Assembly (NCBI GenBank): GCA_902728285.1
Contig: CACVBU010001134.1
Location: forward strand, 1,221,731 to 1,285,730
Origin: Clytia hemisphaerica
Taxonomy: Eukaryota > Cnidaria > Hydrozoa > Leptothecata > Clytiidae
Direction: 5' to 3'
DNA: 64,000 bases
Below, in pieces: positions 43,833-54,888 of the stretch. The number at the start of each line of letters is the position of its first letter. The stretch's first letter is position 1. The notes under the pieces were generated by a model. It did not search any database. It was not told the DNA's origin and saw only the letters and a list, made by a program, of their open reading frames with translations. The position numbers were made by a program, and so were the translations under genes.

Positions 43833-46800
43833 GTCATCGAAAAGACCGAACATAAAAGGAATTCAATTCTCACATTGAGATGGATTCAATCATGAACCTA
43901 TCAGAGAAAGCTAACGCATTTTCAATCGCACAATTACTGGAATCACGAAGAGCTGGTGTTCATCAATTATACTTGAATAATTTTGTGTACGGAAACGATT
44001 ACGATGTAACCAACAGTGGAGTTAGTGGATTAGCTGCTTACAAAAAATTAGAGGCAGACTTAGAAGGTATCTTCTTAAAAATTTTTGTTTTTGAATAAGA
44101 GTGATATCGTTTGCTTATTCATCAATTTTAATTCACAAACTTTTTCAAACTGGATTGACACGAATGTGGAGCAAGAATTGTCAGAAAGAGGACAAAAAAA
44201 AACGTTTTTTTTTATTTTTTTGCTTATATCAGCATAACATTACAATTAGACAGACACTGTCCTGATATGGAATAAGTCTCTGATATAAAACGGAAACACT
44301 TAAGTAAAAATAAAACCTTTAAATCTTTGCAAGTGTAGCTCTCTATAATTTGAATAAATTCCATTTCTCGATCGAATTTGAAATTTATACTTTTATAATT
44401 TTATACAGTTAACTCTCAGTAATTCGGATCTCGAACAGGAAGTCTTATTTGTTCGAATTACTGAGAGATTCGAATTACAGGAGGATATTTTACGATGGAT
44501 TTACCTTCTACGGGGGCTGAGAATTAATTCGAATTATTAAAAGAATACAAGCTAGAATTAACAAGATTTTACTGTAGAGTAACCCTAATTCCAGCTTTAA
44601 TTCAAGATAAAATGTATGTTCATATTTGCTGTCGAAATGCATATAGACATAGACAGAATACATTCAGTATTCTTATGCTACTTTCAGAGACTTTGCGGAA
44701 TGCCGGCACTGGTGTCCGAGCATTCAAACAAAATGGTGAAAACAAATCAAGTAATAGTATCTATGGCAACAGCACTAATTGCAGCGGCCGTTCACAGCAA
44801 GAGCAACGACCATTTATTAGTACGATGACGTCATCACAAGACAATACGCAAACGAACGAACAAAGAACATGTGCCGAATATCAACAGAGTATCCAAGCTA
44901 TGGCGTTAACGAGAACCTTAGCTATGGTTTCACAGCTATCACAAATTCGAGTCGATCTTGAAATGAAACAGCTGTGGGACGAATTTAACCAATTCGGTAC
45001 TGAAATGATTGTGACCAAAGCTGGCAGGTATATATAGTACTCTCAATCACACCTTTTAATTTTAAGGTTCTGATGGTCCAGGTCCTGATTTCAGTATCTT
45101 TAAATAAACAAACAAAAACGCTGGTGTTCTGGCAAAAATCTTTATAGTCCAAAATCTTAAGGTTTAGGCGACTGTAGCATGAATGTAGAGCATCCAGTTA
45201 CGGTGCGCAAGCTCGTGTGGTTAAATTCCCGGACGAGTCACACAAAGACTTCTTACGTAGTACAAAATGGTACTTGCCTGATGCCTCTTTGCTTGATGCT
45301 CCAAAATCAAAAAAACGATTAAGAGTAAGTGGAGAAATTCAGCGAAAGGAGTGGTGCTCTCCCCTAGCGAAAGGAAGCTTTCGGATTATCCTAAACTGCG
45401 GTTGCAAATTTACTTTCTTATAAAGAAATGGCCACATTTTAAATCCATTTGTTCCCTTTTGATTGAATTTTCTTCAGGCGAATGTTTCCAACGTTTCAAA
45501 TTCGAATATCTGGCATGGAACCACAAACGAAGTATATGTTAATCATGGATTTCGCACCAGTTGACGATAAAAGATATAGGTATTTTTACATTTCGCACCA
45601 ATCAACTATAAAATATATAGGCATGTTTACACTTCCGTTCCCTACGCTGATTCAATCCTATTGTGTTAATCTAGGTGTGAAATGTGTGAGAGTTAGTTTG
45701 GCGATGAGCGATGCGCAAAATGAAAAAAAGAAATGGTGCCGTGATCTAGCCAGTACCTTCCCACAAACCAATTTTTTTTTTCGCGATACAAAAGCGATTT
45801 TCGTCTAATAGGCTAGCCGTGATCAAGCTCCCGTTAGATTTTTAAAACCTGTGTGTTCCATAAGGGTAGTTCAAAATACCTTCAAATCTCTATTCACCAT
45901 GCCTAGGGCGAACGCCCTCTTGTTTAAAGTTTTTCTACTATGTTTCATAATTATATTGAATTTAAAAAGTTCATTGCCCTATTCTCCTAGAAATAGAAAA
46001 ATTGACAAACGTTAAAAACTTAACATTAAAAGGCTACTGTGGCCTGACTGGCCTGACCAGTCGCCTTCACATAGAATTCGACGTAGAAACAATAAATGCA
46101 AGTAAAAGCTTCGGTTTAAAAGGGAATTGTTTTCAAGTTATAACCGGTTTTTGGCCCCTCTCTTGCTACGAGTACCTTAAGGGAACTTTTTTTGATGGGA
46201 ACTAATTTTGGCGGGCAGCAAATATCCTAAAAAATTTTGATTTTGGCGGAAACTTATTTTGGCGAATAGTAAAATTTTTTAATTTTGGCGGGAACTAATT
46301 TTGGCGAATGACAGCGTAAATCTGTTCTATTTTGCCTTATTTTGAGCAATTTTGATAAATTTCAGGGGTTATTTAGGCAAGGAAACTTATTTTGGCGAAT
46401 GAGCAAAATATTTAATTTTGGCGGGAACTAATTTTGGCGAATTTCGTCTAAATTCGCCAAATCAGCCAAAATTAGTTCCCGCCAAAATAAGTTCATACAA
46501 GGTATACTTATATTTGTTAGCGAATGGGTTTAAAAGACATTTTTTGTTTCATATTTAGATATGCATTCCACAGTTCAAAATGGTTAGTAGCTGGCAAAGC
46601 AGATCCAGCTGTACCAGGTCGGGTGCATGTTCATACGGAATCACCAAACACCGGAGAACATTGGATGAAACAAACAGTGTCATTTGACAGATTGAAACTA
46701 ACAAATAGTGTAACTGATAAACACGGACATGTAAGAAATTTTTATTGCTTTAAAAAAATCTTTTAAATCTTTTAACTGTGTATTGTAACCATCTAACATG

Positions 46801-49428
46801 ACCGTTGAGATTACACAATTTATTTATAAGAATATTCAGGATGTAATATCAACATCTTTGGAAACAGATCCTAAGAATGGCATGTTTCGAGCATTTTATC
46901 TGTAAATTACCGATAATAGTCTCGCCCCCAGATTTAGGTTGAATTTCAATCTTACTCCGTATTTTAGGGTCATTCTCCCCAAAAAGCTAGGAATATCTAG
47001 ATGACGAAATGGAAAAACACAATCCTTATAAAAATTGCGTGTATACATTTAATAATTTCGAAAGCCAAGGCCAATCGTTGGCAGAGTAGATTTCATCATC
47101 ATCTGCTATAACTTTTAACTTTACAGATCATCTTGAATTCGATGCATAAATACCAACCACGACTACACATTGTCGTTTGTGACGAAGATGTACCGAATCC
47201 CGACCATCAGACGAGAATTGAAAATCTTCGTACCGAGCTTGTACGACAATTCACGTTTGAGGAAACGAGTTTCATGGCAGTAACAGCCTACCAGAACCAC
47301 AGGGTATGCGTATTCATTTTATACGGCATCTTTATAAAACACTCCCTTTTGAAATAAAAAGTAAATGTGAGCTAAGCATCAGCTAGCCTGTACCACCCCG
47401 CAACCACGGGCGTTTTTTATATTTAGAAAAAACTTGCCTTGCTACCTAGCCTGTAACAAACTGAACTTTGCGTTATCTTTTTAGTCAGCGAAAAAGAGTT
47501 TGGTACAGGCTAAGTATTAGCTGCCCTTGCTATAAAATTAACGTTCCCATAGCCCGGTTCTGAAGTTTGTACTGAATTTAATCTGAGACTATGATCGTAG
47601 TTTGAAAAATTATTACCTCGCAAAACTTTAGTAAACAAAAGAATATTTCATCAGATTTCACGGTCAAGCTTAGCCTGGCTAAGAATTTTTTATTGATTTT
47701 TTTTGTCGCGTTTTTTTCTTTTCAGATCACGCAGCTAAAAATCGCAAGTAACCCATTCGCGAAAGGTTTCAGAGATAACGAAACAGAAAGCAGGTAATAC
47801 AACCGACTCTCTCTAATTCGATCTTCAAGAAACAAGGGACTTTCTTTAAATTAGAGATTAAAGATTTGAATTACACCGAATACTTTAAAATAATTGTATG
47901 AATTTCATAAGAATTCGAACAAAATTGCATCATCGTGTTTAATGTATTTGGTTAATTTTCAGCATCAATCGAAGTAAACAAACATTACCTGCATATCAAA
48001 ACTTTCAAGGTAGGTATATTAATCAAAGTACAGGGTGTCCGGAAAAAAGGAACGAGTTGGAACATATGATTCTGAGTAGAAGGTTGTTGCGTGTGTTTAG
48101 CAAAATGTAAGAAAATATATATATATACCCCGGTTTATTAATTTTTTAGTTTTTTGTTTTTGAGTTGAAGTGTAAATCAGGCTTAATCCATTTCGAACGT
48201 TCGAATTTTGGTAAAAGGTAAAAGGAAACTTCTAAATATTTTCAGACCCCCCCCCCCGTTTATTCAGACCCCCCCCCCGTTTATTATATTTTGCAAAAAT
48301 TTCGGACCCCCCCCCCCTTTTATTCAGACCCCCCCTAGTATTCGGGACCTTAGATATCAACACAACAATTGTTTTACAACAGTCATTATTATTAAAAACA
48401 ATTAACTTTCTTTACAATTTTCATGACGTTAAAGCTATTCAGAATTGTTTTTTTTTAAGTTTTTTAATGATAAAAGATGTCTCATGACAATTAATATGAC
48501 ACAGAGAAAAACTTTGATAAACATTTGAAAATTTAGTGAAACACACAAAAGAACTTTCTTCCTATACAGGGTGTCCCTAATTAAAGTATCGAGTTTGAAC
48601 ATGCGATTGAGTAGAAAAGTTTGTGTGTGTTATCGCTAAAATATAAGAACGTTCTCCATCACACAGGCTTATTACAAAAGGTAGTTACAACGTATAAATT
48701 AATCGTAATGACAAAGAAAAAAGAGGGAGAGCTTAAAATACAATTTTGTGAACATGCACATAAAACTTTCTACTCAATCGCATGTTCAAACTCGATACTT
48801 TAATTAGGGACACCCTGTAGAAGTGATGTGGTCCGACTCGATACTTTTTTTCCGGACACCCTGTAAAGAATTTTGAAAAGAAACCCAATTTGAGTAAAAC
48901 TTTTTGATGCCACTCTTCGTCAGCTCCTAGTGGGAATGTGGATCTGAGGTAAAGAAAACGAGTATAGGGTGGTAAATTAGATGATAAAGTGACATGCGCC
49001 TGACCACGCGACTACGATCGAAAAGGTGTATAGAACTTCAATAGCCAATTTTGATTTGAAACCGAATTTGTCCCCAGCTAACACACAACATTGTTTCAAC
49101 GTTTATCTAACGTTCACACCGTCCATAAAACGTTAGATGAACGTTGAAACAACGTTGTGTGCCAGCTGGGTCATTAAATGTCAACAATTTTATTATACCT
49201 TCTATCATAGGTGAAGCACTAGAGCTACCAAACAGTAACGCTTACATTGGTCTCAATCCTGAGCTCAATCAACAAGTAACCGTTTCACAGGCTAATCTTA
49301 TGGTCAACAGTTTCTATAATGACATTGTTTCCCAACCCTTTGAGAACCAAGATCAACAGCAATCACAACCGTTTCAGAACAGAATGATGAATAATAACAA
49401 CTATACGACGAGATACACACCTTATTAA
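43833..49428 (+). CDS. Tbx1/10: T-box transcription factor, Tbx1/10-like, eight coding exons
   Basis: Coding exons are 43880-44066, 44688-45027, 45478-45579, 46559-46730, 47127-47303, 47726-47793, 47963-48009 and 49211-49428, giving 436 codons with all phases consistent and GT/AG introns. 5' UTR from the acceptor at 43832 precedes the ATG. Residues 14-20 (FSIAQLL) resemble the eh1 motif that recruits Groucho-type co-repressors. Residues 149-343 form a full T-box: [89 protein letters not shown] and [29 protein letters not shown] and [21 protein letters not shown] are typical of Tbx1/10 and less like Tbx2/3, 4/5 or Brachyury; Tbx15/18/20/22 is the nearest alternative. The tail is Gln/Asn-rich. 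It should bind DNA in the nucleus as a developmental regulator. Confidence 0.92.
43880..44066 (+). CDS. Tbx1/10: T-box gene exon 1 (eh1-like motif)
   Basis: Residues 1-62, donor GAAG/GTATCT. It contains [14 protein letters not shown] and otherwise low-conservation sequence. A second ATG at 43892 is possible. Confidence 0.8.
44085..44330. repeat. dispersed repeat shared with 19.5 kb
   Basis: GAATAAGAGTGATATCGTTT ... ATTGACACGAATGTGGAGCA ... GACACTGTCCTGATAT ... AAACACTTAAGTAAAAATAA matches 19500-19958 in order, without that copy's MITE. It begins about 20 bases after the exon 1 donor. Confidence 0.7.
44405..44574. mobile_element. pogo/Tigger-like MITE in intron 1
   Basis: CAGTTAACTCTCAGTAATTC on the left, TTACTG on the right with TA flanks; an inner pair TTCGAATTACTGAGAGATTC. 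It resembles 33371-33550. Confidence 0.6.
44688..45027 (+). CDS. Tbx1/10: T-box gene exon 2 (T-box start)
   Basis: Residues 63-175. A Ser/Asn/Gln-rich linker precedes [20 protein letters not shown] and MIVTKAG, the first strands of the T-box. Confidence 0.88.
45165..45400 (+). mobile_element. tRNA-derived SINE, copy 2
   Basis: TAGCATGAATGTAGAGCATC, GGTGCGCAAGCTCGTGTGGT and TAAATTCCC give the tRNA-like head; the body has AAAATGGTACTTGCCTGATG, CTCTTTGCTTGAT, AGTAAGTGGAGAAATTCAGC and GGTGCTCTCCCCTAGCG. It is colinear with the minus-strand copy at 25786-26034. It lies in intron 2 of the T-box gene, in the sense direction. Confidence 0.8.
45478..45579 (+). CDS. Tbx1/10: T-box gene exon 3
   Basis: Residues 176-209, [16 protein letters not shown] to [11 protein letters not shown], between TTTTCTTCAG and AG/GTATTT. 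Confidence 0.9.
46168..46504. mobile_element. MITE with GGCGGGAACT motifs in intron 3
   Basis: It starts CTTAAGGGAACTTTTTTTGA and ends AGTTCCCGCCAAAATAAGTT. At least four TTTTGGCGGGAACTAATTTT-like units lie inside. The shorter relative is at 5596-5730. Confidence 0.7.
46559..46730 (+). CDS. Tbx1/10: T-box gene exon 4
   Basis: Residues 210-267, [49 protein letters not shown], ending at HGH in phase 0. Confidence 0.9.
47127..47303 (+). CDS. Tbx1/10: T-box gene exon 5
   Basis: Residues 268-326, [17 protein letters not shown] to [16 protein letters not shown]. The segment [20 protein letters not shown] is the variable loop of the T-box. Phase 0 at both ends. Confidence 0.9.
47726..47793 (+). 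CDS. Tbx1/10: T-box gene exon 6 (T-box end)
   Basis: Residues 327-349, [17 protein letters not shown], the most conserved end of the domain, then NETES. Confidence 0.9.
47807..47905. repeat. worn pogo-like MITE fragment
   Basis: GACTCTCTCTAATTCGATCT followed by AAATTAGAGATTAAAGATTT and GAATTACA. It lies in intron 6, 13 bases after the donor. Confidence 0.45.
47963..48009 (+). CDS. Tbx1/10: T-box gene exon 7
   Basis: A 47-base exon, residues 350-364, [15 protein letters not shown], between TTAATTTTCAG and CAAG/GTAGGT. Confidence 0.8.
48031..48863. mobile_element. mariner-type MITE in the last T-box intron
   Basis: TACAGGGTGTCCGGAAAAAA (TA at 48029-48030) faces TTTTTTTCCGGACACCCTG with TA at 48864. 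The interior has four C-tract units (CAGACCCCCCCCCCGTTTAT) at 48244-48345 and a second, smaller element. Confidence 0.85.
48567..48817. mobile_element. mariner-type MITE nested in the previous one
   Basis: CAGGGTGTCCCTAATTAAAG faces CTTTAATTAGGGACACCCTG, each flanked by TA. The arms continue as CGAGTTTGAACATGCGATTG and its complement, about 50 bp. The outer element's ends are related, so the family inserted into itself. Confidence 0.9.
49003..49032. repeat. dispersed motif CTACGATCGAAAAGGTGTATA
   Basis: Preceded by CGCGCCTGACCACGCGA-like text as at 12.74 kb, suggesting a common repeat end at three sites in the window. Confidence 0.5.
49073..49171. mobile_element. hairpin MITE, CAACGTT family
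   Basis: CCCAGCTAACACACAACATT ... AACGTTGTGTGCCAGCTGGG, with inner AACGTTTATCTAACGTT arms. It is the second copy of 14531-14629 and ends 39 bases before the last T-box exon. Confidence 0.8.
49211..49428 (+). CDS. Tbx1/10: T-box gene exon 8 (C-terminal tail)
   Basis: Residues 365-436 and TAA. After [20 protein letters not shown] the tail is rich in Gln and Asn ([18 protein letters not shown]). No known activation motif was recognised. Confidence 0.85.
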
Positions 49429-50689
49429 CATCCGAAATCAAACTTCTGTTATATTATATCTAAAGCTTTTGTACATATAATTTTAGCCAAGGGTTACCAA
49501 GAGCCCTAAAAAGGCAAAGGTGCTGAGACGAAGCTTCGGCTGAGCAAAGGGCTCAGCAAAAAGCAGATCTGGAACTAAAAGCGATGCCAAAATTCTGAGT
49601 GTTTAGTTTTTTAATCACACAGTTGGGCATTATTTGATATAAGGGAGAACCCAAGACACAAGTTAAAACTTTTAAAAATTTTTAATCTTTGTCCTTTTAA
49701 TCCATAAGCGATTTTCGATACAAAATCTTGCTTGCCCCAGTGACCAAAAATCTCTCCAATCAACTATATATAAATCTAGCACTGAAAATTCTCTCAAATA
49801 GAAACTCCAGTAAACTTTCTTTATAAAAGTAAATATATACCATGTCACCGTAGAAAAAATTAGTTGACTTGCTGTAACCAAAAAAGGTTGACAGAAAAGT
49901 AGCCTTATGTTTGACATCAAAACTTTTCTGGGAGTGGTTTGCAAGGTCCAGTTAATATTTGTATATTTGGCCCAGCGCGCAGCGCAATGGGCCTTTAAAA
50001 CACAGCTGGTCGAAGAAATTCGACTTTTTCGGGGCCTATGCGCGCAATTCTCAATCGACGATTCCAGGCTAAAATCGAACTATCTGACTTTCTATTGTGC
50101 GCATGCGTATAGAAAAAACCACATATAATTAATACCTTCAACTTATATGGTCAAGTCTTTCTTTCTTAATTAGTGGAAAAAAGTTTAAAGTAATCAAATC
50201 ATTATTGCTCGCCCGACTCGAGTCTATACATTGAAAAAATTCGCTCCTGTTGCATGGCGATTCTGCAGCGGAAAAATATGCTGACAGTGCCAACACTGCT
50301 GGGCCTTTACGCCACTTAGGCTTTCTTGTTTATATTAGATTTATTTGCGTAGACGATATTAATACTGTGGATAGATACAGTAATAAAATATTTTGGTAAT
50401 GAGATGATAAATTAATTATGTAAATAAATGATATTAAAATATATATTTCTTCCGGTCATTTCCACTTTCTTCGTTTTATGGTCTATCCTTAATATTTTCA
50501 TAATATTCCACTCTTATATGTCTTTTCAACAAGGACAAAACCATTATCTCATTCTAATTCTATTGAAAGTTAAAGCCTCTTTCGTCTCCACTGCAGATTA
50601 TATTGAGACAGACTTTTATTTGACTGCGGTTGTTTACGTTTATCAGAAAGACTTATAACGAGTACATAAAATTCGTTTTTATCAATTTT
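49429..50689. other. 3' flank of the T-box gene, no further gene
   Basis: 3' UTR and intergenic sequence. An inverted GAAGCTTCGGCTGAGC/GGTGCTGAGACG region lies near 49520; CAGCGCGCAGCGCAATGGGC near 49974 is a GC-richer patch. AATAAA words near 50383 and 50422 are weak candidates for the T-box poly(A) site. Confidence 0.35.
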
Positions 50690-50913
50690 CCATTTCTGCA
50701 CTAAGATTCTTGTCATTTTTCCGGAATCTTTCCACTATTTTCCCGGTAAAACCAGCATTAGATTGAAAAGTGTTTATATCTAATGGTACGGAAAATCTTG
50801 TGTTTACTCACGAAGCTGCCTAACTTTCCGAAGCTCATTATTTTCACTTACCGGAAGTCCTGGTCTTTTTCCACTTGTAAAGTGGCAAAGGAATCTTAGT
50901 GCGGAAATGGGAA
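50690..50913. mobile_element. MITE with CCATTTCTGCACTAAGATTC ends
   Basis: CCATTTCTGCACTAAGATTC faces GAATCTTAGTGCGGAAATGG. The interior includes paired TCCGGAA/TTCCG motifs. No TSD was settled. Confidence 0.75.
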
Positions 50914-52073
50914 ACTTATAAAGAACAACTGTATATTTTTTTTTATAAGAACATCCAAATTTTTTGAAGCATTCGGATGTTTTAAAAAACTTTTCTAAAT
51001 TTCACCATTTTTTAATTTCACATAGCGAAAGTATTACAATCAGTTTTCCATGGTTTTCGAGGTGGTGGTAGTGCTAAAAATTAACACTCGGCACTCGTTC
51101 TTCGTGTTCAAAATGCTCCACATGTTCTTCTAGAATATTCTAGAATATAGGTGGTAGGAATCAAGGAATCAAAATCAAGGAATCAATCTAGGAATCAATG
51201 TCAGGTTGAATAAGGTTACAACCCTGCCAGCATAGTGACCTTACTGAAGCACATGACACAAAATGGCTGGTGTCAAATGAGAAAAAACTTTTTACCATTG
51301 GACAATCCTAACACAGGACCAGGTTTGAAACTCCGGTGTTGGCTTAAAGAAGTCTGGTATTTGTCCCGTGTCAAGAATTTTGATAAATATTACACCAGAC
51401 AGTTTTGTGCGGTGTAATTTGATAATACTTTTTAGCAGCGAAAAAAGCACCGGGCAGTCTGGCGCATCGACAGGGTTGTATAACGCTCCAGCATCACAAT
51501 AACAAAACACAGAAGAATGATTTGTAAGCGAGTGTACTGGATATTTTCTTATCATTGCTTTCATGCTGGAGTCAGTGGAGTTTTTAATCATATCCAACTT
51601 GACATCGCGTACTGAAGAGGCCGTCAACAATCTATTTTTCATTCATTTAATGGCATTTGGCTGTTAACGGGTTGAGAGAGGATGACTCTACTATGCTACT
51701 ATGAAGATTTGCAAAGGTTATATATGTTTTTCATTATTAATTATTTGGTTTTTCATCTTGCTCATGTTCGTATAACCAGACGGCTGCTATATCGAGAAAG
51801 ATATACAAAGATATTGTGTTGAACGAAAAATAAATGAAGTTATGTTTGATTGAGTTTTTGAATTAACGAATTAGAAAATAATTTAGGATGATTTGTAGCG
51901 CGAGTAAATTGAAGTTTTTGAAGCTTTGTGATGTTCTTAACTTTTGACTTTTAAGTCTAAAAATATTTTTGACCATTCTCCTAAGAAATTTGGTGTTTTC
52001 ATTGAGTCCCCGAAGCCATGTTCTTAACTTAGATATTTTATGCATTTTCTTTGTTTTTAGAATGTTTTTAATC
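50914..52073. other. intergenic; one 116-codon minus frame of unknown status
   Basis: The minus frame 51292-51642 contains CYCDAGALYNPVDAPDCP, which looks protein-like but matches no family I know and lacks clear splice partners. 51880-52070 has GTTCTTA motifs like the CACG-T(n) MITEs; with 53770-53890 it may be one such element split by the insertion at 52083. Confidence 0.35.
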
Positions 52074-53644
52074 AATTTTAATGGGTCGTTGTAAAACATG
52101 GAGTAGCTCCACGGAGTACTCCGTTGGAGTACTCTAAAAATATTGCAGACCAGATTTTAGATCGCCGCGAGAGGGAAATAAAAACCTGTATAATTTTGTA
52201 AAACCACTCTGTAGCAAGAATGTGGCTTTCATGTTGGTCTCTTTTTATATCCTTTCATGTCATCTGCATCACATTGAGTATGAAATTGTCACATCAAAGA
52301 AATAAGTTGGCGGACTCCATTTATTGTGATTGTCTTAATATTTTGTTAATTGAAGTGTATTTTGTCAATGAAATGACAATGAATAATTTAATGCTCTAAA
52401 ACCCCTCTGTAACCTCTCTCACACAGACTGTCCCCAACTGCCATTTCATATCCAGTCATACTACCTGCATCACATTGAGTATGATAAAAATTCTATTTGG
52501 AAATGGGTTGATAAGCTATGTATTCTATGATTGTCACAATATTTTCTTTATAAAAGTCAATCTGTTGACAAAAGCAGTGCCGTAGCAACTGGGGGGGGGG
52601 CTATGCCCCCCCAATAATTTTTTCAAAAATTATTATTTTGCAAAATGCAAAGTTTTTCTTTTTTAATTTGTCATAATTGTCACAATTGAGTGCATTTTCA
52701 AGCAATCTAGAGCTCAAATTTTCAAAATTCCCCCCCTCGGGCCAAACCATGGTTGGCCCTCGCGGTGTCACTAAACTTCAGCCCCCTCAATATGAAAATG
52801 CTTCCTACGAAACTGCAAAAGGACAAAAGAAAAATATTGCTTAAGAAAGTTCTAGTGCCCTACTGGTGTTACATGGATAATATAACACATAATACTATAT
52901 ACAATTACACTGATATTATATGTATTATTATAAAGTGTTTGATATATCAGAGCTTAGACTGGGGTCGTTTATAATACATGTAATACTAATAATAAACACA
53001 AATAATAATACGGGATTTAGTTTGTATAAACGACTGGAAGAATCCGGTGTTCCAGCCTTATAGATACCGGGCCTAGCTACGCAGAAACTTGCTTAGTGAG
53101 AAAACAATTTATTAAGCAACAACAAACTCTCAAAATAAAATCAACTCAAATGAAACATTTTTAACACACAAATCCACGCACATTTTATTATCAAGAATTT
53201 TTTTTGAGCGGAAAAAAAATTTAATTGCGATATTGACACTTTTTTTTTGTTTGGGGTTAGTGCACAAAGGTTTCTAGACGACTAAAATTTACTTTTTTGC
53301 TCTATTTCTAATTTCTAATATGTCTGAATTAGTCGTCTAGCTTGCTAGACTAATCAGAGCTATTCTGCAAGCTAAATCTGGTCTGTTAATTGTAGAATCA
53401 ACAAAGATATTTAAGCAGAGAGCGTGCGCTATATGAGCTTTACTGTCAGAAATGATGGTAGCCATTTTTTCACAAACAAATACTTGAGAAATTCTTTTGA
53501 TTGCTATAAATTGGAAGTTTACAGCTGGTGGAAAAGGTTGATTATCAAATTTGTGATATTCATCGCTCTGACAGGTATTTTAGGGGGTACTCCATTAGGT
53601 ACTCCATGGAGCTAATCCATGTTTTACAACGACCCAATTTTAAT
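52074..53644. mobile_element. 9-bp-TSD element B with tandem ORF modules
   Basis: The element 52083-53635 is flanked by exact AATTTTAAT (52074-52082, 53636-53644). The TIRs read GGGTCGTTGTAAAACATGG, then GGAGTACTCC-type repeats (AGCTCCACGGAGTACTCC on the left, GGTACTCCATTAGGTACTCC on the right). Two modules of about 205 bp lie on the minus strand at about 52225-52380 and 52430-52570. A small inverted pair CTAGACGACTAA/TTAGTCGTCTAG lies at 53275-53340. No transposase frame was seen. Confidence 0.8.
52225..52570 (-). other. module copies B1 and B2, frames closed
   Basis: Both copies still read HTQCDADDMKGYK and HTQCDAGSMTGYE on the minus strand, aligned with the modules at 34 and 62 kb, but have stop codons upstream of that motif, so they are not open. 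Confidence 0.5.
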
Positions 53645-53947
53645 TACTCTCGAAAAAACTGAATTTTTAGATTTAGATAGAAATTTGTGTAATCTGATAG
53701 AACACTTGTATTTTTATAAGCTTGAGAATGGTGATACCACCGAAATATATTGCTTGAATGTTTTAAAAAAAATTTTAAACTTTGAATAATGGCTTCAAAT
53801 TATAACACAAGTTCTTAACTTGTTCTTAACGTTTCGGCCATCGAAGCCTTATGTTCTTATATAGTTTGTTCTTATAAAAAAACGTGTATACTGTCTAGAC
53901 AAATCGATGAGTAAGCAAACGATATCACTCTTATTCAAAAACAAAAC
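53645..53947. repeat. end of a CACG-T(n) MITE and of the 19.5-kb repeat
   Basis: GTTCTTATAAAAAAACGTGT (about 53869) is a family right end. It is followed by AAATCGATGAGTAAGCAAAC and GATATCACTCTTATTC, the reverse of the repeat starts at 19.5 and 44.1 kb. Confidence 0.6.
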
Positions 53948-54230
53948 CCCCGGGGGGGTTATTAGGACAAGATGGGTTACGGGGATGCTCCGCTGGTCAG
54001 GGTACCTTTTTTAACCTCCACTAGTCCCAGGTAGGGTCGCAAAAACACTAAAATAGAAAAATCAGTCCCTCGTAGGGTGCCTTTTTTTGGAAAATTTTTG
54101 GGAAAAGTAGAAAGTTTGAGAACATTTTGGAATTTCAGTCCCATTCAGGGTCACTTTTTCGCAAATTTAGAGTCCCACGTAGGGTCCATTTTTCGAACCT
54201 CAGCGGAGCACCCCCCCCCCCCGGGACAAA
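53948..54230. mobile_element. MITE with GCTCCGCTG/CAGCGGAGC and G/C tracts
   Basis: CCCCCGGGGGGGTTATTAGG and GGGGATGCTCCGCTG on the left; CAGCGGAGCACCCCCCC and CCCGGGAC on the right; inner TAGGGT(C/G)C(A/C)TTTTT units. It is similar in plan to the hAT-like G/C-tract elements. Confidence 0.6.
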
Positions 54231-54477
54231 ACCTTTAAGATCAGGACAAACTCGTCACACCTCAGTGCTCTTAGTGTGTGGTTTTCAAATGTAAAAACCA
54301 AAATACCACGGATGACAAAACATAAAAGATCAAGTCACTAAATACCATTTTTTCTGATCTGATTATATATTTTAAAACAATGTCTAAAATTCTATCTATA
54401 TCCCTCACAATGAAACGTTTTTATCCTATAAAACTAATTCTATTAAAAGGTGTTCTTTCATTTCAAAACCAAGAGAA

Positions 54478-54736
54478 CGCCCCCTTCTCACAGACCCTGG
54501 GGAATTTTTTCAGTGAAACTCGATGGGGATTGATATTTTTTTCAATTCTTTTGTTTTCAAATCAGAAAATTCAATGGGAATGGGAAAAATAGCATATCAT
54601 ATTTCGCAGTGAGGATTGGTTTGTTTGATTATTTTTAGTGGGGACAAATATTGAAGGGTAATTTTCAAACGGGGACAATATTTTGGCAAAGTTTTCCAGT
54701 TGCAAGGGGTCACAGTGGGCCTGTGAGAAGGGGTGT
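54478..54736. mobile_element. MITE, CACAGACCCACTGGG family
   Basis: GCCCCCTTCTCACAGACCCT on the left and GGGCCTGTGAGAAGGGGTG on the right. It is the longest copy with both ends recognisable. Confidence 0.75.
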
Positions 54737-54888
54737 AAGAGATAATACCCTTGAATGCCGATTGGGGCGTGCTTCTAGCATTCCATAAAGTTCCAAAATC
54801 CTGCTTAAAATAAATTCCTAGCAAAAATAACAGCAAAATCTTATATCTATCAGATCCGTTCAGAGCCCGAAAAAAGAAATATGATCAG

